NCBI RefSeq assembly: GCF_004798685.1
Contig: NZ_CP039291.1
Location: 3,348,001 to 3,412,000, forward strand
Source: Cellulomonas shaoxiangyii
Lineage (GTDB): Bacteria; Actinomycetota; Actinomycetes; Actinomycetales; Cellulomonadaceae
Reading direction: 5' to 3'
Length of the DNA: 64,000 nucleotides
Shown: piece after piece, positions 45,262 to 54,383 of the stretch
Numbering within the stretch: the stretch's first letter is position 1
Layout: every line of letters starts with the position of its first letter
Translations under genes and position numbers: made by a program
The notes under the pieces: generated by a model
Seen by the model: only the letters and a program-made list of their open reading frames with translations
Databases searched by the model: none
What the model was told of the DNA's origin: nothing

Positions 45262-46155
45262 TCAGGCGGTGCCGGACGCCGCCGGGACGCCCACCGTCTG
45301 CTGACCCGCGAGGAGCCACCGGACCGTGCGCGTCGCCTGCCGGCCCGCCCAGTGGGCCGCCGTCCCCCGCGCGCGCCCGACGGTGCCCAGGCCGAGCTGC
45401 TCGGCCGCCCACGGCGGCAGGCTCGCGACCGCCGCCTGCGACAGCGCCGAGTACCCGAGCCGCAGCGGGGCCGGCACGGGCGGCTCGCGCAGCAGGAAGT
45501 GCGCGGCGTCCAGGGCGGCCGGGGTCGGTCGCAGGACGGGACGGTAGGAGTCGAGCGCCGCCTCGAGCTCGGCCACGGTCTCCGGCACGTCGACGGCGCC
45601 GAGCGCGCGGCCGATGCGCGCGGCCTGCGCGACGTACTCGTCGGCGCGCCCGGGCGTCAGCGGGTGCGTGCCGTGCCGGCGGTGCGCGTCGAGGAAGCTC
45701 TCGATCTCGGCGACGTGCACCCACCGCAGCAGGTCGGGGTCGTCGGCGGCGTACGCGACGCCGTCGGCCGTGACCCCGCGGACGCGCCCGTGGATGGTGC
45801 GCACCGCGTCGACGGCGCCCTGCGCGTCCTCGGCGGTGCCGAAGACCGTCACCGCGAGGAACGTGCTGGTGCGCGACAGGCGACCCCACGGGTCGGCGCG
45901 GTAGCCGGAGTGCTCCGCCACGGCGGCCATCGCGGCGGGGTGCAGCGACTGCAGCAGCAGGGAGCGCAGGCCGCCCACGAACATCGACGCGTCGCCGTGG
46001 ACCTCGCGGATCGCCGCGTCGGGGGCGAACCAGCGCGGGCCGGGACGGTGGTGGATGCGGTGCCGGCTGCGCTCGCCGTGGGGTCCCGCGACCCGCAGGA
46101 AGAGCGCGGTGCCGGCGCGGGCGCGCCACCGGCGCACCGGGTCGACGAGGGTCAT
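45262..46155 (-). CDS. MpaB-family (DUF2236) oxygenase-like protein
   Basis: 297 residues. EVHGDASMFVGGLRSLLLQSLHPAAMAAVAEHS and WGRLSRTSTFLAVTVFGTAEDA belong to the DUF2236 pattern shared with the latex-clearing and mycophenolic-acid oxygenase proteins, where conserved His residues bind heme. LRWVHVAEIESFLDAHRRHG supplies one candidate. Substrate unknown. The ATG follows CAGCGT by 6 bases, a leaderless-type spacing. Confidence 0.85.
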   Translation of the reverse strand: MTLVDPVRRWRARAGTALFLRVAGPHGERSRHRIHHRPGPRWFAPDAAIREVHGDASMFVGGLRSLLLQSLHPAAMAAVAEHSGYRADPWGRLSRTSTFLAVTVFGTAEDAQGAVDAVRTIHGRVRGVTADGVAYAADDPDLLRWVHVAEIESFLDAHRRHGTHPLTPGRADEYVAQAARIGRALGAVDVPETVAELEAALDSYRPVLRPTPAALDAAHFLLREPPVPAPLRLGYSALSQAAVASLPPWAAEQLGLGTVGRARGTAAHWAGRQATRTVRWLLAGQQTVGVPAASGTA

Positions 46156-46250
46156 GCGCCCACGCTGCGCGACGGTGCCTGAGCGGCCGCTGAGACGCGC
46201 GCCGCACCGACGCGGGGAAGAGGTGCGCGCCGGACCTGGTTGCGACCGGT

Positions 46251-47174
46251 ATGCGCGCCATCACCTACGCCACGTACGGCGGTCCCGACGTCCTCGAGCT
46301 CACCGAGCAGCCGACCCCCAAGGTCGGGCCGGACAGCGTCCTCGTCCGCGTGCGGGCCACCTCCGTGAACCCGGTCGACTGGAAGGTCCGCGCGGGCTAC
46401 CTCGACCCCCTCATGGACGTGACGTTCCCCGTGGTGCCGGGCTGGGACGTCGCGGGCGTCGTCGAGCAGGCGGGCCTGGACACCCCCGAGCTGCGGGTCG
46501 GCGACGAGGTGTACGGGTACGTGCGCAAGGACTGGGTGCAGGGCGGCACGTTCGCCGAGCTCGTCGCCGCCCCGGTCCGCACGCTGGCCCGCAAGCCGGC
46601 GGCGTGGTCGTTCGAGGAGGCCGCCGCGGTACCGCTCGCCGGCCTCTCCGCCTACCAGAGCATCGAGCGCACGGGCCTGCGCGCGGGCCAGACCGTGCTC
46701 GTGCACGCCGCCGCCGGCGGCGTGGGGCAGTTCGCGGTGCAGATCGCCCGGGCCCGCGGCGCGCGGGTCATCGGCACGGCGTCCGAGCGCAACCACGACC
46801 ACCTGCGGGCGCTCGGGGCCGAGCCGGTCGTCTACGGGGAGGGCCTCGCCGACCGCGTGCGCGCGCTCGCCCCCGCCGGTATCGACGTCGTCCTCGACTA
46901 CGGCTCGGACGACCTCGTGCCGACGACGCGCGCGGTGCTCGCCGACGGCGGGACGGTCGCCTCGATCGTCGACGCCGCCGCGCGCGACGAGCTCGGCGGG
47001 CACTACGTGTGGGTGCGCCCCAGCACGGCGGACCTCGACGCGCTGAGCGCGCTCGCGGAGGCCGGGCAGCTGCGCGTCGACGTCGCGCAGGTGTTCGACC
47101 TCGCGGACGCGGCCGCCGCGCACGAGGCCAGCGCGAGCGGGCACGTGCGCGGCAAGGTCGTCGTCCGCGTCTGA
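46251..47174 (+). CDS. NADP-dependent quinone-oxidoreductase-like MDR protein
   Basis: 307 residues. RVRATSVNPVDWKVRAGYLD and PGWDVAGVVEQAG lie in the GroES-like domain; VLVHAAAGGVGQFAVQIARARGARVIGTAS is the Rossmann NADPH site. The zinc ligands of true alcohol dehydrogenases are missing, so this is a quinone oxidoreductase or enone reductase type. The ATG at 46251 opens the family N-terminus (MRAITYATYGGPDVLEL). Confidence 0.92.
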   Translation: MRAITYATYGGPDVLELTEQPTPKVGPDSVLVRVRATSVNPVDWKVRAGYLDPLMDVTFPVVPGWDVAGVVEQAGLDTPELRVGDEVYGYVRKDWVQGGTFAELVAAPVRTLARKPAAWSFEEAAAVPLAGLSAYQSIERTGLRAGQTVLVHAAAGGVGQFAVQIARARGARVIGTASERNHDHLRALGAEPVVYGEGLADRVRALAPAGIDVVLDYGSDDLVPTTRAVLADGGTVASIVDAAARDELGGHYVWVRPSTADLDALSALAEAGQLRVDVAQVFDLADAAAAHEASASGHVRGKVVVRV

Positions 47175-47187
47175 CGCGGCCTCCCCG

Positions 47188-50148
47188 TCAGAACGCGAGC
47201 TCGGCGACGCGGGCCGCACCGCGCAGCACCAGGCGCAGGTCGACGTCGCTGCGGTCGACGCCGGCGCGGTCGGCGCCGGGCGCCACGGGCACGACCACCG
47301 TGGTCCACCCGTAGCGGCCCGTCGGCGGCACCTCGACCGGCGCGGCGAGGGGCGTCCACGCGTCGTCGCCGGCGCCGCCGGGGCGCACCTGCACGGACAC
47401 GGTCGAGGGCACCCACGCGGCCAGCGCGCGACGGGCGACGGTGAGCGTCACCCGCTCCACGCCGGACAGGTCGAGGCGGTCGTACCGCGTCCAGGCGTCC
47501 GCGCGCGCCGGGTGCACCTCGACGCTCGACCCCTGCTCGCGCGTGCGGTCGGACGTGACGGCGCCGTCGTGGCGGTGGAACGCGTGCGCGGGCAGCACCT
47601 CGACGCGGCGGGGGCGCGTGCCCTCGCCGGTGACGACCAGCTCGGCGGTCACCGCCGCGTCCTCGACCGACGCCCCGGCGGTGAGCACGTACCGGCCCGG
47701 CTGCACGCGGTAGGCGCCCGGGGTCGCGGGCGTGGCCGGTCCGCCGGCGGCGGGCACGGCCGCGACGTCCCACACGGCCAGGACGCCGACGGGCACGGTG
47801 AGCCGGACCTGCCGCTCCTCACCGGGCTCCAGCCGCACGCGCGTCCACGTCGCGAGCCGGCGCCGGGGCGCCGGGACGGGCAGCTCGGGTGCGCGGACCC
47901 AGAGGGCGACGAGCTCGTCGACGGCGCGCGTGCCGTCGTTGCGCAGCGTCACGGTCGCCTCGACCCCGTCGCCGGCGGCCGCGCGGACCGCGCCGTCGGC
48001 GTCGTCGGCGTCCCGGCCGACGAACCGCGCCGGCACGTGGCTCGTCGTGGGCGCCGGTGCCGCGACGGTCGCGGCGGACAGGTGCAGGCCCGTGTAGCGC
48101 ACCGGCGCGTAGGTCAGGCCGTGGCCCAGCGGGTAGAGCGGCGCGGCCGGCTGGTAGCGGTAGGTCTGCCCGGACCCGACGACGTCGTAGTCCAGCAGGT
48201 CGCCGGCGTCGGCCTCGGTGCGCCACCACGTCTGCGCGAGGCGACCCGACGGCGACCGGTCGCCCGACAGCACGTCGACGAGCCCGCGGCCGAGCTCCTG
48301 GCCGGCGTGGCTGGTCCAGACGACGGCCGCGGCGGACGCCGCCTCCTCCGCCACCGCGTACGGGTAGCTCGACACGACGGTGAGCAGGGCGGGCGCCCCG
48401 CCGGCGACCGCGGTCCGCCAGATCTCGCGCGCGGCGGCGGGCAGACGCAGGTCGGGGCGGTCCTCCGTCTCGCGGCCGGCGACGTGCGGGTCGTTGCCGA
48501 CGGCGACGACCACGACGTCGGCGCCCGCGGCGGCGTCCGTGACGGCGGCCACGCCCGAGCGCACGACGTGCCGGGCGAACCGCTCGGCGGTGCGCTCGGT
48601 CCCGTCGGCGACGAGCAGGTGGGTGCCGTGCTGCACGCGCAGCCACCTGCCCGACCCGACGTGCTGGACCGACACGGTCTCGTCGGCGTGCGTACGGAAC
48701 CGGTACGTCTCCTGGGCGACCCAGCCGCCGATCCGGCCGGACGCGGCCGCCTGGATCCACGAGGCGCCGGTGAGCAGGAGGCCGGACGCGACGGCACGCA
48801 GGCTCACGACGCCGTCACCCCAGTCGGTGACGTCGAACCGCGTCGGGTCGCCGGTGCCGACGGCCGTCGCGGTCACCGCGCCGTCCGGCAGCACCTCGAG
48901 GTAGCGGTCGTGGGTCAGGGAGCGCAGCGCGATCCGGTCGGCACCGGGCGCGACGCGCACGTCGGCGTCCGGGTACCGCTCGCGGAGCGCGGCGGCGAGG
49001 GTCGAGGTGTACGGCGGCGTGCCGGAGTACCAGTCGTGCACGACCTGGTCGGCGAAGGGGCCGACGACGGCGATGGTCCGCGGCGCGCGCAGCGGCAGCA
49101 GCCCCGCGTCGTCGGCGAGGACGACCACGCCGCGTCCGGCGGCCTCGCGGGCCAGCGCCCGGTGCTCGGGGCCGGCGGCGGGCCGGGTGACGGCCGGGTA
49201 GGGGTCCTGCCCGGTGAGCTCGCCGGTGCGCTCGCGCAGCTCGAGGAGCCGCAGGACCGCGCGGTCGACGTCGGCCTCGCCGATCAGGCCGGCCTCGAGG
49301 GCCGCGGTGACCCGCGAGACGGTGGGGCCGGTGTCCTCGGAGTTGTCGGTGAAGGAGTCGACCCCGGCCCGCAGGGCGGCGGCGGTCGCGGGCACGTGGT
49401 CGTCGAAGTACCGCTCGCCGTCGACGAGGTTCGACGGCGCCTGCGCGTCGGAGACGACCGCGAGGGAGTGCGGCGCGAACCCGCGCAGCTCGTCGAGCAG
49501 CTCGTGCGCGACGTGGTTGGGCCGGCCGTTGACGAGGTTGTACGACGGCATGACGGCGCCGACCACGCCGGCGGCGAGCGGCCCGACGAACGCCGGCAGC
49601 TCCCACTCGCGCAGCGCCTGCGGCGGCAGGTGGGAGCTGGTGACGGCGCGGTCCGTCTCGTTGCCGTAGGCCAGGTAGTGCTTGAGCGTCGGGACGGTCT
49701 TCCACACCGTCGGGTGGGACCCGCGCAGCCCGGTGCAGAAGCCCGTGGCCAGGGCCGCGGTGAGGTCCGGGTCCTCGGCGTAGCCCTCCTCGGTGCGTCC
49801 CCACAGGGGGTGGCGCAGGGTGTTCACGACGGGTGCCCAGACGTTGAGGCTGACGGTGGGGTCGGCCGCGTGGCTCGCGCGCACCTCGGTCGCCACCGCG
49901 TCGCCGACCTCGGCGAGGAGCTCGGGGTCCCAGGTCGCACCCAGGCCCACGGCCTGGGGGAAGACCGTCGCCTCCCCCAGCCAGGACAGGCCGTGCAGGC
50001 CCTCGGTGCCGGTCCGGAACGCGGCGAGCCCGAGCCGCTCGACGGCGGGGGCGTGCTGGTGGAGCATGGCCACCTTCTCGGGCAGCGTCAGCTCGGCGAG
50101 CACCTCGCTCGCGGTGCGGACGGCGGCGCTGCGGGACTCGGCCCCCAT
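47188..50148 (-). CDS. GH3 glycoside hydrolase with fascin-like insert
   Basis: 986 residues. The GH3 TIM barrel is residues 1-320 with nucleophile Asp234 in VVSDAQAP and substrate loop NETDRAVTSSHL. The alpha/beta sandwich starts near 350 and resumes at about 528-650 (VAVGNDPHVAGRETEDRPDL). Between them, at about 405-527, is an insert with two beta-trefoil-like repeats (LRSLTHDRYLEVL, LRAVASGLLLT), like fascin or ricin folds rather than the PA14 domain usual there. A fibronectin-like domain (to about 830) and a C-terminal CBM6-like module (about 850-986) follow. Likely a beta-xylosidase or beta-glucosidase, no signal peptide. ATG with AAGGAG. Confidence 0.9.
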   Translation of the reverse strand: MGAESRSAAVRTASEVLAELTLPEKVAMLHQHAPAVERLGLAAFRTGTEGLHGLSWLGEATVFPQAVGLGATWDPELLAEVGDAVATEVRASHAADPTVSLNVWAPVVNTLRHPLWGRTEEGYAEDPDLTAALATGFCTGLRGSHPTVWKTVPTLKHYLAYGNETDRAVTSSHLPPQALREWELPAFVGPLAAGVVGAVMPSYNLVNGRPNHVAHELLDELRGFAPHSLAVVSDAQAPSNLVDGERYFDDHVPATAAALRAGVDSFTDNSEDTGPTVSRVTAALEAGLIGEADVDRAVLRLLELRERTGELTGQDPYPAVTRPAAGPEHRALAREAAGRGVVVLADDAGLLPLRAPRTIAVVGPFADQVVHDWYSGTPPYTSTLAAALRERYPDADVRVAPGADRIALRSLTHDRYLEVLPDGAVTATAVGTGDPTRFDVTDWGDGVVSLRAVASGLLLTGASWIQAAASGRIGGWVAQETYRFRTHADETVSVQHVGSGRWLRVQHGTHLLVADGTERTAERFARHVVRSGVAAVTDAAAGADVVVVAVGNDPHVAGRETEDRPDLRLPAAAREIWRTAVAGGAPALLTVVSSYPYAVAEEAASAAAVVWTSHAGQELGRGLVDVLSGDRSPSGRLAQTWWRTEADAGDLLDYDVVGSGQTYRYQPAAPLYPLGHGLTYAPVRYTGLHLSAATVAAPAPTTSHVPARFVGRDADDADGAVRAAAGDGVEATVTLRNDGTRAVDELVALWVRAPELPVPAPRRRLATWTRVRLEPGEERQVRLTVPVGVLAVWDVAAVPAAGGPATPATPGAYRVQPGRYVLTAGASVEDAAVTAELVVTGEGTRPRRVEVLPAHAFHRHDGAVTSDRTREQGSSVEVHPARADAWTRYDRLDLSGVERVTLTVARRALAAWVPSTVSVQVRPGGAGDDAWTPLAAPVEVPPTGRYGWTTVVVPVAPGADRAGVDRSDVDLRLVLRGAARVAELAF

Positions 50149-50180
50149 GAGGCTCCTTCGGTAGGCGGTGTGCCGAACGC

Positions 50181-50194
50181 TCGAATCGGTTCGA
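50181..50194. promoter_or_regulatory. LacI-type operator O1 (TCGAATCGGTTCGA)
   Basis: An imperfect palindrome with central CG lies 33 bases upstream of the GH3 start, on the side transcribed leftward. It shares CGAAnCGnTTCGA with O2. It is the probable repressor site for the GH3 gene. Confidence 0.55.
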
Positions 50195-50300
50195 CGAACA
50201 TCGCTGGCTCGTTGCGCTCGCTGCGGAACGCTGCGCGGGCCAGTTCTGGCCGCGATCCTGCGGATCCTCGTCATCGAGGGTCGGGCGGGACGAACGAGGG

Positions 50301-50329
50301 TTGCGCGGCAAGGACGGCGACTATACGTT
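50301..50329 (+). promoter_or_regulatory. Promoter TTGCGC-N17-TACGTT of the sugar import operon
   Basis: TTGCGC at 50301-50306 and TACGTT at 50324-50329 are 17 bases apart. The predicted start point near 50336 falls at the edge of operator O2. Confidence 0.55.
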
Positions 50330-50333
50330 ACCG

Positions 50334-50347
50334 GCGAAGCGCTTCGA
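50334..50347. promoter_or_regulatory. LacI-type operator O2 (GCGAAGCGCTTCGA)
   Basis: The 12-base centre CGAAGCGCTTCG is a perfect palindrome with central CG, as in LacI-family sites such as CebR boxes, which share the AGCGCT core. It covers the predicted transcription start of the import operon, so a bound repressor would block it. Confidence 0.7.
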
Positions 50348-50417
50348 TGGTCGATGCCGACCCGGAGCGAGCAGCGGAGGGCACCGACGCCCTCCCACGG
50401 GACAGGGAGCTCCGCCG

Positions 50418-52103
50418 ATGACGTCGATCGATCCCACGCACGGGCGCGCACCCCGGCAGACGCACCGCAGAGCCGTCCGCGCAGTCGCCGCGGTCGGCAG
50501 CCTCGCCGTCCTCGCGGCGTGCAGCGGCGGCGGTGGCGAGACCAGCAGCGGCGGCACCGAGGGCGACGCGGGTGCCATGGGCACCATCAGCGCCGACGCG
50601 CTGCCCGCCTACGTGCCCATCGACCTCGTCGAGCCCGACTTCCCGAGCGTCAACGGCTCGACCCCGGGGTTCCTCTCGGTCCCGGACCCGCTGGTGAAGG
50701 CGTTCGACGCCCCGCCCGGCACGGGCGGCACCTACACGGCGATGACGCCGCTGTGGGGCACCATCCCGCCCACCGAGGGCAACGCGTACTTCGACGCCGT
50801 CAACGAGGCGATCGGCACGGACATCACGTTCCAGATCTCCGACGGCAACACCTACGGCGACAAGCTCGCCGCGGTGCTGTCCTCCCCCAAGGACGTCGCC
50901 GACTGGGTCAGCATCCCCACGTGGAACGTCCCGCCGCGGTTCGGCCAGGCCGTCGACACGATCTTCGAGGACCTCACGCCCTACCTCGCAGGCGACGCCG
51001 TCGAGGAGTACCCGTACCTCGCCAGCATCCCCACCGAGGCGTGGAAGACCTGCGCGTGGAACGGCAAGATCTACGGCCTGCCGTTCCCGCAGGAGGTCGG
51101 CGTCGGCAACTGGGTGTTCTACCGCAGCGACCTGCTGCCCGACGCCCAGCTGCCCACGAACGCCGACGAGCTCATCGCGTTCGCCGAGGCGAACACCAAG
51201 GACCGCGTCTGGGGCACCAATGACCTGGTCGCGACGTCCGCGCTCATGCACGAGGTGCCCCCGGACTGGGCCCTCGACGAGAACGACGAGCTGATCCACC
51301 GCTTCGAGACCCCGGAGTACCGGGCGCACCTCGAGTGGATGGCCGACCTGTACGCCTCCGGCGCCGTGCACCCCGACGCCGTCGCCGACAACCAGGGCGA
51401 CGCGGGCACCCGGTTCGAGTCCGGCAGCGTGATGATGACGTCCACCGGCGTCGGCTACTGGCACGAGGCCCTCACGCGCAACCGCGCCGGCAACCCGGAC
51501 TGGAACATGACGCCGCTGCCGGTGTTCGCGGCGGACGGCAGCGCCCCCGTCGTCTACAAGTCCGACGGCGCGAGCATGTGCTCCTACCTGAAGAAGTCGG
51601 ACGACGACGCGGCGATCGAGGAGCTGCTCTCGGCGGCGAACTTCCTCGCCTCGCCGTTCGGCACCGAGGAGTTCCAGCTCATCAACTACGGCGTCGAGGG
51701 CACGCACTACACGGTCGACGCGAACGGCCTGCCCGTGCCGACCGAGCTCGCGCAGACCGAGGTCCAGCCGTCGTACATCTTCCTGGTCGACCCGCCGGTC
51801 GTGAACGCCAAGGTCACGCTGCCCGACTACGTCGAGCAGTACAGCGCCTGGACGGCCACGAACTCGGAGTACGTCGTCGAGCCGCTGTTCTACGGCATGA
51901 ACATCACCGAGCCGAACCAGTTCGCCTCGCTCGGCCAGCCGTTCGTCGACCTGGAGAAGGACATCGCCCGCGGACGCAAGTCCATGGACGACCTCGACGC
52001 CGCGCTCGAGACCTGGCGCGCGTCGGGCGGCGAGGAGCTGCGCGCGTTCTACACCGAGATCTACGAGGCCCAGCAGGCCGGCGACGAGAACTCGGACCAG
52101 TGA
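50418..52103 (+). CDS. Oligosaccharide ABC transporter substrate-binding lipoprotein (LplA-like)
   Basis: 561 residues. Lipoprotein signal with lipobox LAVLAAC (Cys35) followed by a Gly/Ser linker. The mature part is the long family-1 type: AYFDAVNEAIGTDITFQ, YGLPFPQEVGVGNWVFYRSDLLPD, and FESGSVMMTSTGVGYWHEAL. Aromatic residues suggest sugar binding, and the neighbours suggest xylose-decorated oligosaccharides. A CAGGGAGC site precedes the ATG at 50418. First gene of a five-gene operon. Confidence 0.92.
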   Translation: MTSIDPTHGRAPRQTHRRAVRAVAAVGSLAVLAACSGGGGETSSGGTEGDAGAMGTISADALPAYVPIDLVEPDFPSVNGSTPGFLSVPDPLVKAFDAPPGTGGTYTAMTPLWGTIPPTEGNAYFDAVNEAIGTDITFQISDGNTYGDKLAAVLSSPKDVADWVSIPTWNVPPRFGQAVDTIFEDLTPYLAGDAVEEYPYLASIPTEAWKTCAWNGKIYGLPFPQEVGVGNWVFYRSDLLPDAQLPTNADELIAFAEANTKDRVWGTNDLVATSALMHEVPPDWALDENDELIHRFETPEYRAHLEWMADLYASGAVHPDAVADNQGDAGTRFESGSVMMTSTGVGYWHEALTRNRAGNPDWNMTPLPVFAADGSAPVVYKSDGASMCSYLKKSDDDAAIEELLSAANFLASPFGTEEFQLINYGVEGTHYTVDANGLPVPTELAQTEVQPSYIFLVDPPVVNAKVTLPDYVEQYSAWTATNSEYVVEPLFYGMNITEPNQFASLGQPFVDLEKDIARGRKSMDDLDAALETWRASGGEELRAFYTEIYEAQQAGDENSDQ

Positions 52104-53137
52104 CCAGCCCCACCACCACCCGTCCCGGCTCCCCGGCTCCCCAGCCGGGGGGCCGGGACGCCCCGGGCGGCACGCGCCGCCCGGGCCGGCGTGAGGTCGC
52201 CACGCACAACGGGATCGTCGTCAACAAGGTCACGATCCGCACGCGCCTGCGCAGGGACCGCTCGCTGCTGCTCATGACGGTGCCGGCGGTCAGCCTGCTC
52301 GTCGTGTTCGCGTACGTGCCGATGCTCGGCAACGTCATCGCCTGGCAGGACTACTCCCCGTACGTCGGGATCCTGAACAGCCCGTTCACCGGCTGGGACA
52401 ACTTCGTGCGGGTGTTCAGCAACCCGCTGTTCCTGCACGCGGTGCAGAACACGCTCGCGATCACCGCGTTCCAGCTGGTCTTCTTCTTCCCGATCCCGAT
52501 CGTCCTGGCCCTGCTGCTCAACAGCGTCGTCACCCCGGGCATCCGCACGACGATCCAGTCGATCATCTACCTGCCGCACTTCTTCTCGTGGGTGCTGGTG
52601 GTGACGATCTTCCAGCAGATCTTCGGGGGCGCGGGGCTGGTCAGCCGCGTGCTGGCCGACCGCGGCCACGCCGGTTTCGACCTGATGACGAACCCGGACG
52701 CGTTCCTGGTCCTCGTCACGGCGCAGGCGGTCTGGAAGGACGCCGGCTGGGGGATCATCATCTTCCTCGCAGCCCTCTCGACCGTGGACCCGGCCCAGTA
52801 CGAGGCCGCCGCGATGGACGGCGCCGGCCGCTGGCGCCGCATGTGGCACGTCACCCTGCCGGCGATCCGGCCCACGATCATCCTGCTGCTCATCCTGCGC
52901 CTGGGCGACGCGCTCACGGTCGGGTTCGAGCAGCTCATCCTCCAGCGCGGGGCCGTCGGGCCGGGCGTCTCGGAGGTCATCGACACGTTCGTCTACTACC
53001 AGGGCGTCGTCAACGGCGACTGGGCGTTCGCGGCCGCCGCAGGCCTCGTCAAGGGCGTCGTGTCGCTGCTCCTCGTGCTCGGGGCCAACAAGCTCGCGCA
53101 CGTCTTCGGTGAGGACGGGGTGTACCGCAAAGCATGA
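52100..53137 (+). CDS. Sugar ABC transporter permease (LplB-like)
   Basis: 345 residues. A disordered 35-residue Pro/Gly-rich N-terminus precedes six membrane spans. WQDYSPYVGILNSPFTGWDNFVRVFSNPLF and the EAA loop EAAAMDGAGRWRRMWHVTLP identify the LplB-type permease. GTG start overlaps the substrate-binding-protein stop (GTGA). Forms the heterodimeric pore with the next gene. The ATPase is not encoded here and is probably a shared MsiK-type protein. Confidence 0.94.
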   Translation: MTSPTTTRPGSPAPQPGGRDAPGGTRRPGRREVATHNGIVVNKVTIRTRLRRDRSLLLMTVPAVSLLVVFAYVPMLGNVIAWQDYSPYVGILNSPFTGWDNFVRVFSNPLFLHAVQNTLAITAFQLVFFFPIPIVLALLLNSVVTPGIRTTIQSIIYLPHFFSWVLVVTIFQQIFGGAGLVSRVLADRGHAGFDLMTNPDAFLVLVTAQAVWKDAGWGIIIFLAALSTVDPAQYEAAAMDGAGRWRRMWHVTLPAIRPTIILLLILRLGDALTVGFEQLILQRGAVGPGVSEVIDTFVYYQGVVNGDWAFAAAAGLVKGVVSLLLVLGANKLAHVFGEDGVYRKA

Positions 53138-54138
53138 GCATCCAGACAGACGCAGGCCAGGGGCCGCTCGGCCGTCCCGACGCCGTGCCGGTGCCCGCAC
53201 CCGTGCGGGACGCCGGCCCGCAGCGCAGGCGGCCGCGCCGCTCCCGGCACCGCAACGCGTGGGAGGGCACACCGTCGCCGCTCGGGCAGGCCGCGAAGGC
53301 CGCGGTCCTGGCCGCCGTCGTCCTCGTGGTCCTCTTCCCGCTGTACACGGTGGTGCTGACGTCGCTGTCCACGACCGCCGACGTCAACCGGTCGGGCGGC
53401 ATGGTCGTCGTGCCGGGCAGCATCACGTTCGCCGCGTACGAGCAGATCCTGACCGGGGGCATCGTCTCGCGCGCCGCCCTGGTCAGCGTCGGGATCACCG
53501 CCGTCGGCACCGTGCTGTCGACGGCGGTGTCGGTGCTCGCGGCCTTCGGGCTGTCGCGGCCGGGCTCGGTCGCCCACCGGCCGCTGCTGTTCGTCTTCCT
53601 CGTCACGATGTTCTTCGGGGCGGGGATGATCCCCACGTACCTGCTGGTGAGCAACCTCGGTCTCATCAACTCGTACTGGGCGCTGATCCTCCCCGGGGCC
53701 GTCTCGGCCTTCAACGTGCTGATCCTGCGCTCGTTCTTCATGGGCATCGACCCCGCCATCACGGAGGCCGCCCGCATCGACGGCGCGGGCGACTGGCGGG
53801 TCCTGGGGCGCATCGTGCTGCCGATGTCGAAGGCCGTCACCGCGGTCGTCGCGCTCTTCTACGGCGTCGGCTACTTCAACGCGTTCTTCAACGCGATGCT
53901 CTACATCAACGACAACGCGAAGTGGCCGCTGCAGCTGGTCCTGCGCTCGTACGTCCTGCAGGGCGTGACGCTGCCGGGCAGCGGCACGGGGCAGGTCGAC
54001 GTCGCCACCGGCGCCGTGACCGGCCTGCCCGTGAAGATGGCGATCATGGTCCTCGCGATCATCCCGATCCTCGTGGTCTACCCGCTGGTCCAGCGCCACT
54101 TCACGAAGGGCGTGATCTTCGGGGCGGTCAAGGGGTAG
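53134..54138 (+). CDS. Sugar ABC transporter permease (LplC-like)
   Basis: 334 residues. After a 50-residue basic N-terminus there are six spans. VNRSGGMVVVPGSITFAAYEQIL and the EAA loop EAARIDGAGDWRVLGRIVLP are LplC features. The ATG overlaps the previous stop (ATGA), so the two permeases are co-translated. The end VQRHFTKGVIFGAVKG matches the family C-terminus. Confidence 0.94.
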   Translation: MSIQTDAGQGPLGRPDAVPVPAPVRDAGPQRRRPRRSRHRNAWEGTPSPLGQAAKAAVLAAVVLVVLFPLYTVVLTSLSTTADVNRSGGMVVVPGSITFAAYEQILTGGIVSRAALVSVGITAVGTVLSTAVSVLAAFGLSRPGSVAHRPLLFVFLVTMFFGAGMIPTYLLVSNLGLINSYWALILPGAVSAFNVLILRSFFMGIDPAITEAARIDGAGDWRVLGRIVLPMSKAVTAVVALFYGVGYFNAFFNAMLYINDNAKWPLQLVLRSYVLQGVTLPGSGTGQVDVATGAVTGLPVKMAIMVLAIIPILVVYPLVQRHFTKGVIFGAVKG

Positions 54139-54306
54139 GACGCGACCCCCGACGCGGCCGACGGCGGCGCACGCCGCCGCCGCGGTCCGTCGGCACCGTC
54201 CCCGGGGCGGCCCGCCGGGCGTCCACCCGGTGCACCCGCGCCGGTGGACGTGCGGACGGGCCCGCCCCCGCGGCGCACCGCCTCCGGCCCCTCCCCCGCC
54301 GCGGCC

Positions 54307-54356
54307 CCCGCACCTCGTGCCGATCGCGGCACCCGCACCACGTGCCGCACGCGGCA
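54307..54356 (+). repeat. Two tandem 25-base copies with internal hairpin arms
   Basis: Copies 54307-54331 and 54332-54356 agree at 22 of 25 bases. Each contains GTGCC and GGCAC arms, so each can fold into a small stem. They lie in the 245-base gap between the permease and GH31 genes and end about 17 bases before its ribosome binding site. Confidence 0.7.
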
Positions 54357-54383
54357 CCCCACGCCCTGTCTGATGGAGGCACG

